A DNA stretch of 37,381 bases. Source: Spirochaetota bacterium (GTDB taxonomy: Bacteria > Spirochaetota > Spirochaetia > Treponematales > UBA12059). The translations under genes and the position numbers were made by a program. Below the pieces are notes generated by a model. That model did no database searches and was not told the DNA's origin. It saw only the letters and a list, made by a program, of their open reading frames with translations. This document shows positions 5,901-15,522 of the stretch, one piece after another. The stretch spans positions 1-37,381 of the forward strand of contig JAHIWG010000042.1 in NCBI GenBank assembly GCA_018816345.1, in the 5' to 3' direction. Position 1 is the first letter of the stretch. The number at the start of each line of letters is the position of its first letter.

Positions 5901-7964
5901 ATGCCGACGGTTACCGTGGAACGATTACCCGCGATCGAGAACCCGGAGCTCCGGAAGGACGCGGAGGGACTCGTCGATACGGGCTACACCGAGGGCTGCG
6001 CCGCGCTGCCGCGCGACTACGGAGGCGCCGCCTGGGAAGCCAGGCCGGAGGTAGCGGCGATCCGCGCCGCCGTGTTCTCCGCGCTGGACCGGCTGGAGGC
6101 GGAGACGGGCATATCGTCGCGCCTCGCCGGCCGGCCGGCCCTCGTCAAGCCGAACCTGGTGACCGTCTACCACGACATGGGCCTCAAGAGGCGGTCGTAT
6201 CCCGAGACGACCGACCCGCGCGTCCTCGACGCGACCGTGCTATGGCTGCAGCGCTACGCCTCTACGATACGGATAGCGGAATCGTCGGGGAGGGGGGCCC
6301 CTACCCGCGGTTCCTTCAAGGTCGCGGGCGTGGATAGGCTCGCCGCGCTACGCGGCTGCGAGCTCGTCGCGCTCGAGGAGACGCCGGTGGACAGGTACAT
6401 CCTGCCCAAGGCTACCGTCCAGCGCGAGATCCTGGTGCCGAGGCCTTTCTCGGCCGTGGTAAGGGGAGAGGCGTCGTACGTCTCGGTGCCCAAGCTCAAG
6501 ACCAACCTGTATACCGGGGTTACGCTCGGCTTCAAGAACGCCATGGGGGTCATACCGTACAACCTCAGGCAGCGCGGCCACCATTACGCCATAAACCGCA
6601 AGCTCGTGGAGATGCTCTACCTCTTCAAGCCCGACCTAGTACTCATAGACGGCGTCGTAGGCGCGGAGGGCGAGTGCCCCGCGCCGGTCGACCCGGTGGA
6701 TTCCCGCATGATCATCGCGGGCGACCACCCCGTGGAGACCGACCGCGTCGCGACGGGCCTCATGGGGTTCGACCCTTCGACGATAGAGCTGATGCGCGTC
6801 GCCGACGAGCTGGGCTTCGGCGAGCCCGCCGGCGCCCGCGTGCTCTATCGCGGCTTCGGGCCCGGAGACGCGGGCGGGGCCGCCGGGGCCGCCGGGGCGG
6901 GCGGAACGAAGCCGCCGGCGTTCAGGCCGGCCGACTGGTCGCTCCTCTCCGACCGCGTCAGGGGCGCGTTCCCCGGAATCCTCGTCCTCATGGGCATCAA
7001 CCGCGGCGGCCTCGTAGCGACGGGCGGTCCCGAGATAGCGCGCGAGATGGAGGCCTCGTGCCGGGGCGGTTGCGTGGCGACGACGCGCTTCGCGTTCTCC
7101 ATGCTCGAGGCCGAGGGCGCCGTCCCGAGGCGGCCGGTCGCGCTCGTCATAGGCGCCGGCCTCGAGCGCGACGGGAAGCGGTACTGGTACGACGCCGCGG
7201 GCAAGGCCTACGACGAGGAGGCGATCCGCACGCTAAGGATGAAGAAGGCCGTCATAGGCTCGTGCACCAGGACCCTGGCGCCGCTCGCCGACCGCTTCGT
7301 CGACGGCTGCATGGTCATGCCCAACGGCCCGCACATGGTGCTCCACGAGCTCATAGGGGTCCCATGCTCCGTGATGTCGCTCAAGAACAAGAACCTCCTC
7401 CCCATGCTGCTCGCCACGCTCGGGGCGCGGTCGGCGAGGCGCCGGCTCATCAAGGGAGGCCAGCGCCTGGACGTGGCGCTACGCCTGGACGACCGCCCGG
7501 AGGAGACGCGCGCGCTCGGCGCGGACGAGGAAACCCGGGACTGGGTCGAGTGGCCGATGCCGCCCATCGGCGAGGCGGAGGCCGCGCGGCTCCTGGACTT
7601 CGAGGACGACGCGGCCCTCGCGGCCTTCAGGGGCATACTCGTCTTCCGCGTCAAGGAGCGTGCGCTCTGGCGCGTAAAAGCCGCCGTCGCGACCCTCGTG
7701 ACACTCGGGCCGCCGGCCCTGGCGATAGCGTCGGCCGCGAGGGGCGCGCCGGTCGGCCTTGGCTCAGGCGCATGGCTCGCCGTCTTCGCCGCCGTCGAGG
7801 CGCTGCACCTCGCAGAGATACCCTCGGCGCTCAAGGCCCGTAAGCAGGAGGCCCGGAGGAGGGGGATCCCGTGGAGCGGCTCCCGGGCCGCGCGGGCCGT
7901 CGCCGCGACGCTCTGCTGCGGCTACCCTAGCTGGGTGCCGAGGAAGCTCGGGGTCTTCGACTAG
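5901..7964 (+). CDS. DUF362 protein with C-terminal membrane segments
   Basis: The ATG at 5901 is chosen for the GAGGAGGG site five bases upstream. The 687-residue protein starts with a DUF362 domain (about 80-310). Its marks are VKPNLV, the AESSGRG loop, PKLKTN followed by GFKNAMGVIP, and LIDGVVGAEG. A low-complexity Gly/Ala stretch (about 322-338) leads to a second module (about 340-560) with several cysteines and the phrases GINRGGLVATGG and MVMPNGPHMVLHELIG. Two hydrophobic segments (about 595-640) follow, and the protein ends CCGYPSWVPRKLG. There is no Fe-S ferredoxin motif of the kind often fused to DUF362. The function of DUF362 is not established. It is divergent from the lipocalin-like gene and probably coregulated with it. 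Confidence 0.83.
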   Translation: MPTVTVERLPAIENPELRKDAEGLVDTGYTEGCAALPRDYGGAAWEARPEVAAIRAAVFSALDRLEAETGISSRLAGRPALVKPNLVTVYHDMGLKRRSYPETTDPRVLDATVLWLQRYASTIRIAESSGRGAPTRGSFKVAGVDRLAALRGCELVALEETPVDRYILPKATVQREILVPRPFSAVVRGEASYVSVPKLKTNLYTGVTLGFKNAMGVIPYNLRQRGHHYAINRKLVEMLYLFKPDLVLIDGVVGAEGECPAPVDPVDSRMIIAGDHPVETDRVATGLMGFDPSTIELMRVADELGFGEPAGARVLYRGFGPGDAGGAAGAAGAGGTKPPAFRPADWSLLSDRVRGAFPGILVLMGINRGGLVATGGPEIAREMEASCRGGCVATTRFAFSMLEAEGAVPRRPVALVIGAGLERDGKRYWYDAAGKAYDEEAIRTLRMKKAVIGSCTRTLAPLADRFVDGCMVMPNGPHMVLHELIGVPCSVMSLKNKNLLPMLLATLGARSARRRLIKGGQRLDVALRLDDRPEETRALGADEETRDWVEWPMPPIGEAEAARLLDFEDDAALAAFRGILVFRVKERALWRVKAAVATLVTLGPPALAIASAARGAPVGLGSGAWLAVFAAVEALHLAEIPSALKARKQEARRRGIPWSGSRAARAVAATLCCGYPSWVPRKLGVFD

Positions 7965-7997
7965 GCGAGGCTCGCCTTCCCGCCGATCGCGATTTCC

Positions 7998-8026
7998 TCG
8001 ACACGATAGCCTATGCATTATAGATT
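7998..8026 (+). promoter_or_regulatory. Promoter of the EAL gene, leaderless
   Basis: TCGACA (7998-8003), 17 bases, TAGATT (8021-8026), then six bases to the ATG at 8033. An overlapping TATAGA (8019-8024) is an alternative -10. No Shine-Dalgarno site is present. Confidence 0.55.
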
Positions 8027-8032
8027 AATCGC

Positions 8033-9979
8033 ATGAGCAAGCATCACGGTATAGGCATCGAGGGACGATCTCGTCGGGGATCACGGCATCTTGGGAGTAC
8101 GGCCGCCGCGGGGCCGTTCGGATTCGATTGGAAGAAAGCGCGGCTGGACATCGAGACGGAGACCCGGAGATACCAGAAGAGCGCCGCGATTTTCGCGTAC
8201 CTGATAGGCGCGCTCTTCCCTATCGCGTTCCTGGTCGACGACCTCCTAAGCGGAAGGCCCCCGGCCTACGCTAATTACATCGTACCCCTGGTAGCGCTCA
8301 TAGGCATCGCCCTCTGGCAGAGGGCGTCGAATTCCAGACGGCCGATGCAGATCGCCGTCGTCGGTAGCCTGATCCTCGGCTTCCTCCTCACGCTTTTCTT
8401 ACCCTTCTCGAGGAACGCGTACATAGTCATCTACTTCTGCTTCCCCTCGCTTACGCTCCTCGTGCTCGGCCCCGGGCGAGGCTTGGCGGCGAGCGCCGCG
8501 TTCTTCCTCCTGGCGACAGCGCTCGGCGTTCTGTACCTCAGAGGGTACGTAACGGGAACGGCCTCTCCGTTCAACTCGTCGATGTTCGCCATGGCGTCGG
8601 TCGCGTTCGCGTTCCAATGCACCATGGGGGTAGTAAGCGAATGGAGGCACGCGAGGAACGTCGACCGCCTCGTGGAGCGCCGATTCTTCGACCCGGAGAC
8701 CCTCCTGCCTAACTCGAGCGCGTTCTCGATGGAACGCCTCGTCGCGGGAGAATCCCTCGTCCTCGTTCACTTCGCAAACCTCCGCGACCTCAGGGCGATC
8801 GCTGGCCGCGAGGAGGTCGGGACGCTATCTTCGAAGGCCGCGCTCGGGCTCCTCGAGAGCAGGAGCGCGTCGATAGGCCGCAGGGGGCCCTTCCGCGTCT
8901 CGGACACCGACTTCTGCTTCGTCTTCCCCGCCGGCGACTCGGTCTCCGAGGAGGCTGACGCCATCCACGCCGATTTCTCCGAGCTTCCCGCCGTCAAGGG
9001 CAGTCCGCTCCGCTTCGTGACCCGTATCGCCTCCTTCCGGGTAGAGACCGAGACGAGCGCCCCCGAGGCCCTCGACGAGACGGTCGCGGCCCTTTCCGAC
9101 TGCATAGCCGGGAGGGCCGCGAGCCTCCATCGCTGCGAGTCCGCCATCGCCAACGACAAGGACGCGCTCCGAAGCCGCGCGCCCAACCTCCTTCGCAATA
9201 TAGAGCGGGGACTCTTCATGCCGGTATTCCAACCGGTCTACGACCTGGAGCGCGACGGCATCGGCTTCCTCGAGGCGCTGATCCGCCTGGACGAGGGCGG
9301 TTCGTCCGCCTCTCCCGAGCGCTACCTGGACGCGGCCTTCAGGCTCGGCCTCGACCGTTACCTTACCGAGTTCATACTGGAGAGGGCCCTCGGCATGGCG
9401 CTCGAGAGCGGGCACTCGGTCAGCTTCAACGCGACCTTCCGGGATATCGTCAGGCCGGCCTTCCGCGCCGGGCTGGCAGGCGCGTACGGGGCGCTCTCGG
9501 GCCGGGACAATACCATCATAGTCGAGATTACGGAGCAGGCCGCGGTCGAGGACACGTCTATCCTGAAGGAGTTCGTCGGAGAGGTGCACGGGCTCGGGGG
9601 GCTCGTATTCCTAGACGACTTCGGATCGGGCTATTCCAACTACTCAAGGCTGCTCGAGAGCAGCTTCGACGCGGTAAAGGCCGCGGGAGAGATCGTCAGG
9701 GAGATAGAGGCCCGTCCCGAGGCCTATACACTCTACCGCGGGATGGCAGCGTTCTGCGCGGAAGCCGGGCTCTCGGTCGTAGCGGAGCATATCTCGGGAA
9801 GCGGGATCATGCAGCGCGCCATCTCCGGCGGGGCCCGCTACCTGCAAGGCTACCTCCTCTCGCCGCCCCTATCCGCCGGCGCCGTACTGGAGAACGACTT
9901 CGCCTTCCCGGGAGGGCTGTCGACGGCTTCCAAGCCGCTCGGCGCCGGGAGACCCGCCTTAGGCGCCGTCGGTCAGTGA
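8033..9979 (+). CDS. Membrane EAL-domain protein with degenerate GGDEF and altered EAL site
   Basis: The 648-residue protein has about six hydrophobic segments (50-205), then a region in the position of a GGDEF domain without the GGDEF signature, then an EAL domain (about 395-630). EAL proteins hydrolyse cyclic-di-GMP. Present are E414 (LEAL), the Asn of FNAT, EITE, D528-D529 (DDFGSGYS), K549, E585 and QGY. Two conserved positions differ: the AEGVE motif reads AEHIS (the second Glu is S588), and LKID reads VKAA (A551 replaces Asp). Activity may therefore be weak or lost, making this a possible c-di-GMP receptor. It stands alone on a leaderless promoter between DUF362 and a small exported protein. 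Confidence 0.9.
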   Translation: MSKHHGIGIEGRSRRGSRHLGSTAAAGPFGFDWKKARLDIETETRRYQKSAAIFAYLIGALFPIAFLVDDLLSGRPPAYANYIVPLVALIGIALWQRASNSRRPMQIAVVGSLILGFLLTLFLPFSRNAYIVIYFCFPSLTLLVLGPGRGLAASAAFFLLATALGVLYLRGYVTGTASPFNSSMFAMASVAFAFQCTMGVVSEWRHARNVDRLVERRFFDPETLLPNSSAFSMERLVAGESLVLVHFANLRDLRAIAGREEVGTLSSKAALGLLESRSASIGRRGPFRVSDTDFCFVFPAGDSVSEEADAIHADFSELPAVKGSPLRFVTRIASFRVETETSAPEALDETVAALSDCIAGRAASLHRCESAIANDKDALRSRAPNLLRNIERGLFMPVFQPVYDLERDGIGFLEALIRLDEGGSSASPERYLDAAFRLGLDRYLTEFILERALGMALESGHSVSFNATFRDIVRPAFRAGLAGAYGALSGRDNTIIVEITEQAAVEDTSILKEFVGEVHGLGGLVFLDDFGSGYSNYSRLLESSFDAVKAAGEIVREIEARPEAYTLYRGMAAFCAEAGLSVVAEHISGSGIMQRAISGGARYLQGYLLSPPLSAGAVLENDFAFPGGLSTASKPLGAGRPALGAVGQ

Positions 9980-10002
9980 TCGCGCGGAGCGGCCCCGCGT
10001 GA

Positions 10003-10008
10003 TATACT
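10003..10008 (+). promoter_or_regulatory. -10 box of the 10016 gene, leaderless
   Basis: TATACT lies seven bases before the ATG at 10016. The -35 region 17 bases upstream (TCGCGC at 9980-9985) is weak. No Shine-Dalgarno site is present. Confidence 0.45.
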
Positions 10009-10015
10009 ACCCGGC

Positions 10016-10558
10016 ATGAGACACGTACGCATCGCATTAGCCATAGCCTTGCTCGTAGCGCCTCTCGGCGCCGCCGCCTTCGCCCAGGCCGAGGCGCCGA
10101 TGACCGAGCGGGAACTATCGAAATTCATCGCCGATTGGCCCTCCGTCGTCAAATGGTTCGAGGACAAGGGCCAGAGCCTGGATTCCGCGCCGTCCGGGGG
10201 GGTCGCGGCGGCGCTCTTCATGGGCTCGGACTTCTCCGCGTTCCTCCGCGGCAGGGGCTGGACAGCCGAGCGCTTCGGCTACGTAGCCGGCACTTCCTTC
10301 TTCCTCCTGTCCTACGTCGCCTTCGAGCGGCAGAACCCCGAGATGATCAAGCAATTCGACGACGCGATCGCGGAGGCTCGCGCCGCCGCGATGCCCGCGG
10401 CGGAGAAGGCCGAGATGATCAAGAGCCTCGAGGAGGCCAAGATGAGCATGCTCGCCATGCCGGCGGGGGAGAACCTGAACCTGAACGAGGGGGAGCTCAG
10501 GCTGGTCAGGGCCAAGTACGACGCGCTCATGCGGATCGCCGGCGCCTCCGGGGACTAA
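10016..10558 (+). CDS. Small exported protein of unknown function (180 aa)
   Basis: The first 24 residues are a clear Sec signal peptide (a basic start, then IALAIALLVAPLGAAAFAQA) with an AQA-type cleavage site. The mature part of about 155 residues has no cysteine and is mostly helical by composition, with a Met-rich, acidic middle (MPAAEKAEMIKSLEEAKMSM). I do not recognise a family. It probably acts in the periplasm. Its end faces the adenylate cyclase gene across 25 bases. It has its own leaderless-type -10 box. A role linked to the neighbouring signalling genes is possible, but nothing in the sequence shows it. Confidence 0.75.
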   Translation: MRHVRIALAIALLVAPLGAAAFAQAEAPMTERELSKFIADWPSVVKWFEDKGQSLDSAPSGGVAAALFMGSDFSAFLRGRGWTAERFGYVAGTSFFLLSYVAFERQNPEMIKQFDDAIAEARAAAMPAAEKAEMIKSLEEAKMSMLAMPAGENLNLNEGELRLVRAKYDALMRIAGASGD

Positions 10559-10583
10559 CCCGTCGCCGGTCCGCCCTAGGCGC

Positions 10584-11303
10584 CTATAAGCCGCCTCTCG
10601 CCCTCGTATAGTACAGCACCCGCTCCCTATCCTCGTCCTTGAGGCCCTTGAGGCCGCGCAGCTCGTCGACCAGGGACGGAGAGGCGTCGCCCCTCGCGGG
10701 CACGAGGCCCCGGGCGTAGAGGCGCTCGTTCAGCACCAGCTCGTTCCTCCTGGCCAGGGCCTGCAGGCGGCAGGCCAGGTTGATGCCGTAGCCCACGTAG
10801 TCACGGTACTTGAGCTGGGAAGCCTCCGCGGAAATCTCGTACTTGTATACCTTGTCCACGACGAGAGCCCCCGCCAGGCCGAGCGCCGGGAACGGCTTGA
10901 ACAGCTCCTCGTCTACGAATTCCGTATAGGTATCGAATACGGCCAGGGCCTCCGGGATGCTCGCCTCGTCCGCCTGGTCCCATATGACGAGCGCCCCGTC
11001 GCCCATCAGCTTGTAGTACGAGCAGCCGAACCCGAACTGGTTCACGCACGATAGCAGGTTGGACGTAAAATCCTTAATGAGGCCGAACACGGTGCTCTCG
11101 TCGTGGGAGCATAGGAAATCGCTGAAATTGCGCACGTCTACGCAGAGGACGAGCGCATCGGGCTTGACCTCGCCGAGGTACACGTCGTCGAAGACGTCGA
11201 CCGGCATCTTCTTCAGCCCCGCCAGCGCGGCGGCGTCCAGCTCCACGCACGCCCCGCCTAATCCCGCGCTTACCGGACCTTCGTTCTCGTCTACCGTTTC
11301 CAT
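10584..11303 (-). CDS. Class III adenylate cyclase
   Basis: The 239-residue soluble protein is a single class III nucleotide cyclase domain with short flanks. All six classical active-site residues are visible. D56 (VDVRNF) and D102 (MGDG) bind metal. K98 and D168 fit the adenine-selecting pair. N175 and R179 (GINLACRL) are the transition-state pair. This points to cyclic AMP rather than cyclic GMP. There are no membrane segments or recognisable sensor domain, so regulation must come through the about 50-residue N terminus or a partner protein. It is a single gene, convergent with the small exported protein and divergent from the chemotaxis receptor. AGGA lies eight bases before the ATG. Confidence 0.9.
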   Translation of the reverse strand: METVDENEGPVSAGLGGACVELDAAALAGLKKMPVDVFDDVYLGEVKPDALVLCVDVRNFSDFLCSHDESTVFGLIKDFTSNLLSCVNQFGFGCSYYKLMGDGALVIWDQADEASIPEALAVFDTYTEFVDEELFKPFPALGLAGALVVDKVYKYEISAEASQLKYRDYVGYGINLACRLQALARRNELVLNERLYARGLVPARGDASPSLVDELRGLKGLKDEDRERVLYYTRARGGL

Positions 11304-11414
11304 GCCGGCATCCTATCAGAAAAGACGGCGAGCTTACAGTATCGGGACGCCGCCTACCGGCCTTCCCGGGAGCCGGGGGACGTTCCGCCCCCTTCCATTT
11401 CCGCCTATTTTCGT

Positions 11415-11420
11415 TAGAAT
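11415..11420 (+). promoter_or_regulatory. -10 box of the chemotaxis receptor gene, leaderless
   Basis: TAGAAT lies seven bases before the ATG at 11428. The -35 position (CTTCCA, 11392-11397) is a poor match. No Shine-Dalgarno site is present. Confidence 0.45.
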
Positions 11421-11427
11421 AAAGCCT

Positions 11428-13485
11428 ATGAAAAGTAAACGCCTAGCGCTCAGGGTTACCTCCCATTCCATCTCCATGATACTCGGCGTATACCTCGTCA
11501 TGCAGGTGTTCACGTTCGTCAGGGACAATATGATACTCGGCGTCTCGGGCCTATCCGCGATGCCCGGCCTGATCCTATCGTTCATGTCCACGGCGGTGCT
11601 GCCCCCGGCCGCGGTACTCGGCGCTATCATTTTCCTCTTCGCCCTCAGGATACAGCGGGTCGGGGAGCGCTTGGAGGCGGGAGAGGCCATATCCGCGGAG
11701 GAGACGGAGCGTACCCGCGCCAGGATCCTGCGCTTTTCCACCGTCGTCCTGGTTTCCAACCTCGTGGGCTTCGCAGCCGGCTACGTGCTCATGATGGCCT
11801 TGAAGGGCCGCGCCGCCGAGATGCTCCGCCCCGACAGGCTCGTCATACTCGTTTCCAACCTGGCGGGCGGCGTCATCTACGCGGCGGCCCAGACGTCGCT
11901 AAACAACCTGGCCTTCGCCGACCTGCGCGAGCGCCTCGGCATCCGTAGCATAGGGGACAGGAAGCGCGAGCGCCGCAGTACGACGAAGCAAGTGACGCTT
12001 ACCCTCGGCATCGCCGTCTACGTCGTCACCTTCATCCAGTTCAACGTCTGGGACGCCGTCAAGTTCGACGCCATCGGCCACGACCTGACGAGGGCCGTGC
12101 TCAGCGGGAACGTCGCCGCCGAGGACGCCGGATCGGAGTATAGGCGCCTCCTAGGCGAGAGGATAGACGGCTTCATCTCGCGCCCCGGACTCGACCTGGG
12201 ACTAGTGCCCCTCCCGTGGGAGCGCGCCGACTCGGCGGAGGATAGGGAGCAGGGAGTATTCTTCATGTACCTGCTCTTCACGCTCGCCGTCGCGGCGGGC
12301 GTCCAGGCGGCCGCGTCGATCGACGTCAGGGAGCAGCTCTCGGCCATCGCCAGGCGGGTCGAGGACGTACTGGACGGAGGAGGAGACCTCAGGATACGGC
12401 TGAACCTCCGTTCCATGGACGACCTCGGCGAGCTGACGGACCTCTTAAACCGCCTCCTCGACCGCTTCCACGCCGTCGCGCGGGGCATCGGCCAGGCCGC
12501 GGGACAGACCAAGGCCGGGGCCGAGGCCATAGACCGGGAGCTCGTCCGCTCCGAGGGGCTCGCCCGGGCCTCGAGGGACGCGGTCCTGGCGCTCGAGGCC
12601 ACGCTCCTGGAGCAATCGAAGGTGACGGGAGGCTTCGTGGCGGCGCTGCGCTCGTTCAGGGATTCCGTCGCGGCCTCGGACGCGGCAACCGCCGACCAGC
12701 GCCAGTTCGTCTCCGAGACGTCCGCGGCCATGGAGGAGATGGCCGCCAGCATCCGCTCCATCTCCACGATGACCGAGCGCGCCGGCTCCCTGACCGGGGA
12801 GCTGACGGAGCGGGGCGAGTCGGGCGGCGCGGCCGTCAAGGATACGAGGACGGCGATAGGCGAGATAGACGCCGCCGCTAAGGAGGTACTCGGCGTCCTA
12901 GCCGCGCTCAACAAGATAGCCGCGGACACGAACCTGCTCGCCATGAACGCCGCCATAGAGGCCGCTCACGCCGGGGTCCACGGCGAGGGCTTCGCCGTAG
13001 TGGCCGACGAGGTGAGGGCGCTCGCGACCAACGCCGCCCGGCGCACCAAGGACATAAAGGACCTGATAGCCGCGATGGGCGCCAGGGTAGGCTCCGGCGT
13101 CCAGCGCGCCGACGCCTCGGGCGTCGCCCTCGCGAGGCTCGTCGAGGGCATCGCCGAGTCGGCGTCCATCTCCAAGGAGATAGCCGAGGCCGCGAGGGAG
13201 CAGGCCGTCGGGACGAACGCCGTGCTCGGGCAGATAGCCAAGGCCGTCCAATCGGCCGAGACCATCGGCGGCCTCATGTCGGACCAGTCGCGCAAGAGCG
13301 GCGAGATAGCCCAATCGCTCGAGGACGTGCTCGCCAGGCTACAGGGCCTCGCCGCGGCGGCCAGCCGGCAATCGGACGAGGCACGCGCGCTCGAGGAATC
13401 CTTCTCCGCGGTCAGGCGCGAGGTCGACTCCAACCTGCGCACCGTCGGCGCGCTGAACGAGGAGATGGCCCGCTTCACCGTCTAG
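11428..13485 (+). CDS. Methyl-accepting chemotaxis protein
   Basis: The 685-residue receptor starts at 11428; the frame is open upstream but that part overlaps the cyclase gene and lacks receptor features. The N-terminal third has about six membrane segments (around 15-32, 45-72, 108-130, 140-160, 188-205, 279-298) and only a short extracytoplasmic loop near 206-278. A HAMP-like stretch (about 300-350) and a long coiled coil follow. The kinase-contact hairpin is textbook: D500 starts [17 protein letters not shown], followed by [15 protein letters not shown]. It relays signals to CheA/CheW, which are not in this window. The ligand is unknown. Its TAG stop shares CTAG with the stop of the convergent NUDIX gene. 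Confidence 0.95.
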   Translation: MKSKRLALRVTSHSISMILGVYLVMQVFTFVRDNMILGVSGLSAMPGLILSFMSTAVLPPAAVLGAIIFLFALRIQRVGERLEAGEAISAEETERTRARILRFSTVVLVSNLVGFAAGYVLMMALKGRAAEMLRPDRLVILVSNLAGGVIYAAAQTSLNNLAFADLRERLGIRSIGDRKRERRSTTKQVTLTLGIAVYVVTFIQFNVWDAVKFDAIGHDLTRAVLSGNVAAEDAGSEYRRLLGERIDGFISRPGLDLGLVPLPWERADSAEDREQGVFFMYLLFTLAVAAGVQAAASIDVREQLSAIARRVEDVLDGGGDLRIRLNLRSMDDLGELTDLLNRLLDRFHAVARGIGQAAGQTKAGAEAIDRELVRSEGLARASRDAVLALEATLLEQSKVTGGFVAALRSFRDSVAASDAATADQRQFVSETSAAMEEMAASIRSISTMTERAGSLTGELTERGESGGAAVKDTRTAIGEIDAAAKEVLGVLAALNKIAADTNLLAMNAAIEAAHAGVHGEGFAVVADEVRALATNAARRTKDIKDLIAAMGARVGSGVQRADASGVALARLVEGIAESASISKEIAEAAREQAVGTNAVLGQIAKAVQSAETIGGLMSDQSRKSGEIAQSLEDVLARLQGLAAAASRQSDEARALEESFSAVRREVDSNLRTVGALNEEMARFTV

Positions 13486-14120
13486 GGGCGGATACTGTCC
13501 CCGCTGCCGGCACGCAGCGCGGCCTCCAGCTCCGACAGGATCATCGCCGTGGCGCCCCAGACGCGGAGCCCGGCGAGGCGGTAGAACGGCACTCGCCAGA
13601 GGCGCCCCGCGAACTCGGCGTCGTCCTCGCAACGCGACGCCGCGTCCACGAGCTCGTCGAGCGAGGGTTCGTGGAGCGAGGCCACCTCGGCGGCCGAAGG
13701 GGCGAACCGGGGCCGCCCCGAGGCTACGCCGACGAAGGGATGTACCAGGAAACGGCTAGGGGGGACGCGCAGCGGGCTCAGGGCCCTGACGACGCGGACA
13801 TCGGCCGGGTCGACGCCCAGCTCCTCGCGGGCCTCGCGGAGCGCGCAGGCCTCGAGGCTCTCGCCGGCCTCCCGCGATCCTCCGGGCAGCGATACCTGGC
13901 CCGCGTGCGCGCCGGCGCCGGGGGGGCGCAGCATCAGCGGGAATCTCGCCGCCCCGCCGTCCGGATAGAGCAGGACCAGCACGGCCGCCTCGCGCCATCG
14001 GCCGTCGGCCTCTAGAGAATCGGGCTCGCGCCTATACCCGGGTGCCATGGAAAGGCAGGCGGCCGGACCGGGCAGGGGCCTGCCCGCGGCGAGGGATCTC
14101 AGCGCGTCATCGAAAGTCAT
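13482..14120 (-). CDS. CoA pyrophosphatase-type NUDIX hydrolase
   Basis: The 212-residue protein has a perfect NUDIX box: G81, E87, then R95-E96 and E99-E100 in REAREELG. It is preceded by [10 protein letters not shown], which matches the extra motif of CoA diphosphatases (H-x-G-x3-F/L-PGG). Members split CoA or acyl-CoA into 3',5'-ADP and phosphopantetheine. It is the last gene of the leftward liv operon, 21 bases after the CBS-ACT gene. A weak GAGGG lies well upstream of its ATG, so translation may depend on the gene before it. A link between branched-chain amino-acid breakdown, which yields acyl-CoAs, and CoA turnover is attractive but inferred. Confidence 0.92.
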   Translation of the reverse strand: MTFDDALRSLAAGRPLPGPAACLSMAPGYRREPDSLEADGRWREAAVLVLLYPDGGAARFPLMLRPPGAGAHAGQVSLPGGSREAGESLEACALREAREELGVDPADVRVVRALSPLRVPPSRFLVHPFVGVASGRPRFAPSAAEVASLHEPSLDELVDAASRCEDDAEFAGRLWRVPFYRLAGLRVWGATAMILSELEAALRAGSGDSIRP

Positions 14121-14141
14121 GGATTAGAGTAGGGCCCTCGG

Positions 14142-14786
14142 CTACTTCTCCAGCGCGTCCACGACCTTCTCCACGAGGGGCGTCACGGTCGCGACGAGCT
14201 TGTCGCGGGCCAGGCCCTCGACCTTTATGGTGCAGTAGTGGTTGGTGGGGTCCTCGCCCTCGAAGGTGGCCAGCGACAGGATGTTCCCGCCGGCGGCGGC
14301 GATGGCGCCCGCGACGCTCGCCAGCTCGCCCGGCCTCTCGGGCAGGAGCGCGGTCAGGCGCACGCCCGGGTGCCTGGCGCCGAACAGCTCGATGAACAGC
14401 CGGAACAGGTCCGACTCGGTGATGATGCCCACGAGGACGTCCCCGCGGAGCACGGGCAGGCCAGCGATCCGGTTATCGTCCATGATGCGCGCGGCTTCCT
14501 CCACGGGCAGGGCCTCGTCGACCGTGACGGGCCGCTTGGTCATGACCTGCTCGACGCTCATCTTGGAGATCAGGTAATGGAGCTCGTACATGTCTAGGCT
14601 GGTCGCCGCGGGAGAGGACGCGCGCCGGAGGTCGGACGCGGTGACGATGCCGACGAGCCGCTTGGCCTTATCGACGACGGGCAGGCGGTGTATCTTCTCG
14701 CGGCGCATCATGGCCTGGGCCTCGGGCACGGTCACGTCCGGGAGAACGGTGACCGGGTTCTTGGTCATGCAGTGTCCTACGTTCAT
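14142..14786 (-). CDS. CBS-pair plus ACT domain protein (AcuB-like)
   Basis: The 214-residue protein has two CBS repeats: about 1-60 (MTKNPVTV ... IHRLPVVD ... LVGIVTASDL) and about 75-135 (MTKRPVTV ... IAGLPVL ... GIITESDLFR). A C-terminal ACT-like domain (about 140-210) starts LTALLPERPGELASVAGAI. CBS pairs bind adenosine nucleotides and ACT domains bind amino acids. The layout matches AcuB-like proteins. Lying 21 bases behind livF with AGGAGGG before its ATG, it is part of the liv operon. It may sense branched-chain amino acids or energy state to adjust transport or metabolism; this is inferred. Confidence 0.93.
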   Translation of the reverse strand: MNVGHCMTKNPVTVLPDVTVPEAQAMMRREKIHRLPVVDKAKRLVGIVTASDLRRASSPAATSLDMYELHYLISKMSVEQVMTKRPVTVDEALPVEEAARIMDDNRIAGLPVLRGDVLVGIITESDLFRLFIELFGARHPGVRLTALLPERPGELASVAGAIAAAGGNILSLATFEGEDPTNHYCTIKVEGLARDKLVATVTPLVEKVVDALEK

Positions 14787-14807
14787 GCATCCCTCCTGGA
14801 GGATTCG

Positions 14808-15521
14808 CTATAGCCCTAAGTATGCCTTGCGCACTTCCTCGTTGGCAAGGAGACGCTCGGCGGAGTCGGCCATCTTGATGGCGCCGTTCTGGAGCACGTA
14901 GCCCTTGTTCGCTATCTTCAGCGCCATGTTGGCGTTCTGCTCGACGAGGAAGATGGTCGTCTTCCTCTCGGCGTTGATGCGCTTGATGATCTCGAAGATA
15001 TTATGGACGATGATGGGCGCCAGCCCGAGCGAGGGCTCGTCGAGGAGCAGGACGCGGGGCCTGGCCATCAGCGCCCGGGATATGGCGAGCATCTGCTGCT
15101 CTCCCCCGGATAGCGTCCCGCCCTGCTGGCCCCTGCGCTCGGCGAGGCGCGGGAAGAGCCCGAACACTTCCTCGAGGTCGCGCTTCACGCCGTCCTTGTC
15201 GTTCCTGAGGAAGGCGCCCATGTCCAGGTTCTCCAGAACCGTCAGCTGGGGGAAGATCCGCCTGCCCTCCGGCACCTGCGAGAGCCCCATCGCGACGATG
15301 GCGTGGGGGCTCCGCCTCGAGATGTCCTCGCCGTCGAGGAGGACGGCCCCGGAGCGTATCGCGGTGATGCCGCAGATGGACATGAGCGTCGTCGTCTTGC
15401 CCGCGCCGTTGGCCCCTATGAGCGTGACGATCTCGCCCTCCTCGACGGATAGGGAGATGTCCTTCAGGGCGTGTATGTTGCCGTAGTAGGTGCTGACGTT
15501 CCTGAGTTCCATCAAAGCCAT
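14808..15521 (-). CDS. livF: Branched-chain amino-acid ABC transporter, ATPase LivF
   Basis: The 237-residue ATPase has the full ABC set: Walker A GANGAGKTTT, Q-loop, signature LSGGEQQ, Walker B VLLLDEPSLGL and switch region FLVEQN. Length and phrases (YYGNIHALKDISL, SQVPEGRRIFPQLTV) are typical of LivF. It pairs with LivG on the cytoplasmic face of LivHM to power uptake of leucine, isoleucine and valine. Its ATG is one base after the LivG stop and has AGGAG six bases upstream. It is the fifth gene of the operon livK-H-M-G-F-(CBS-ACT)-(NUDIX). Confidence 0.96.
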   Translation of the reverse strand: MALMELRNVSTYYGNIHALKDISLSVEEGEIVTLIGANGAGKTTTLMSICGITAIRSGAVLLDGEDISRRSPHAIVAMGLSQVPEGRRIFPQLTVLENLDMGAFLRNDKDGVKRDLEEVFGLFPRLAERRGQQGGTLSGGEQQMLAISRALMARPRVLLLDEPSLGLAPIIVHNIFEIIKRINAERKTTIFLVEQNANMALKIANKGYVLQNGAIKMADSAERLLANEEVRKAYLGL

Positions 15522-15522
15522 G

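Noticed and set aside
6674-7843. Plus-strand frame of 389 codons inside the DUF362 gene
   Set aside because: Arg/Gly-rich composition typical of an out-of-frame reading of a high-GC gene.
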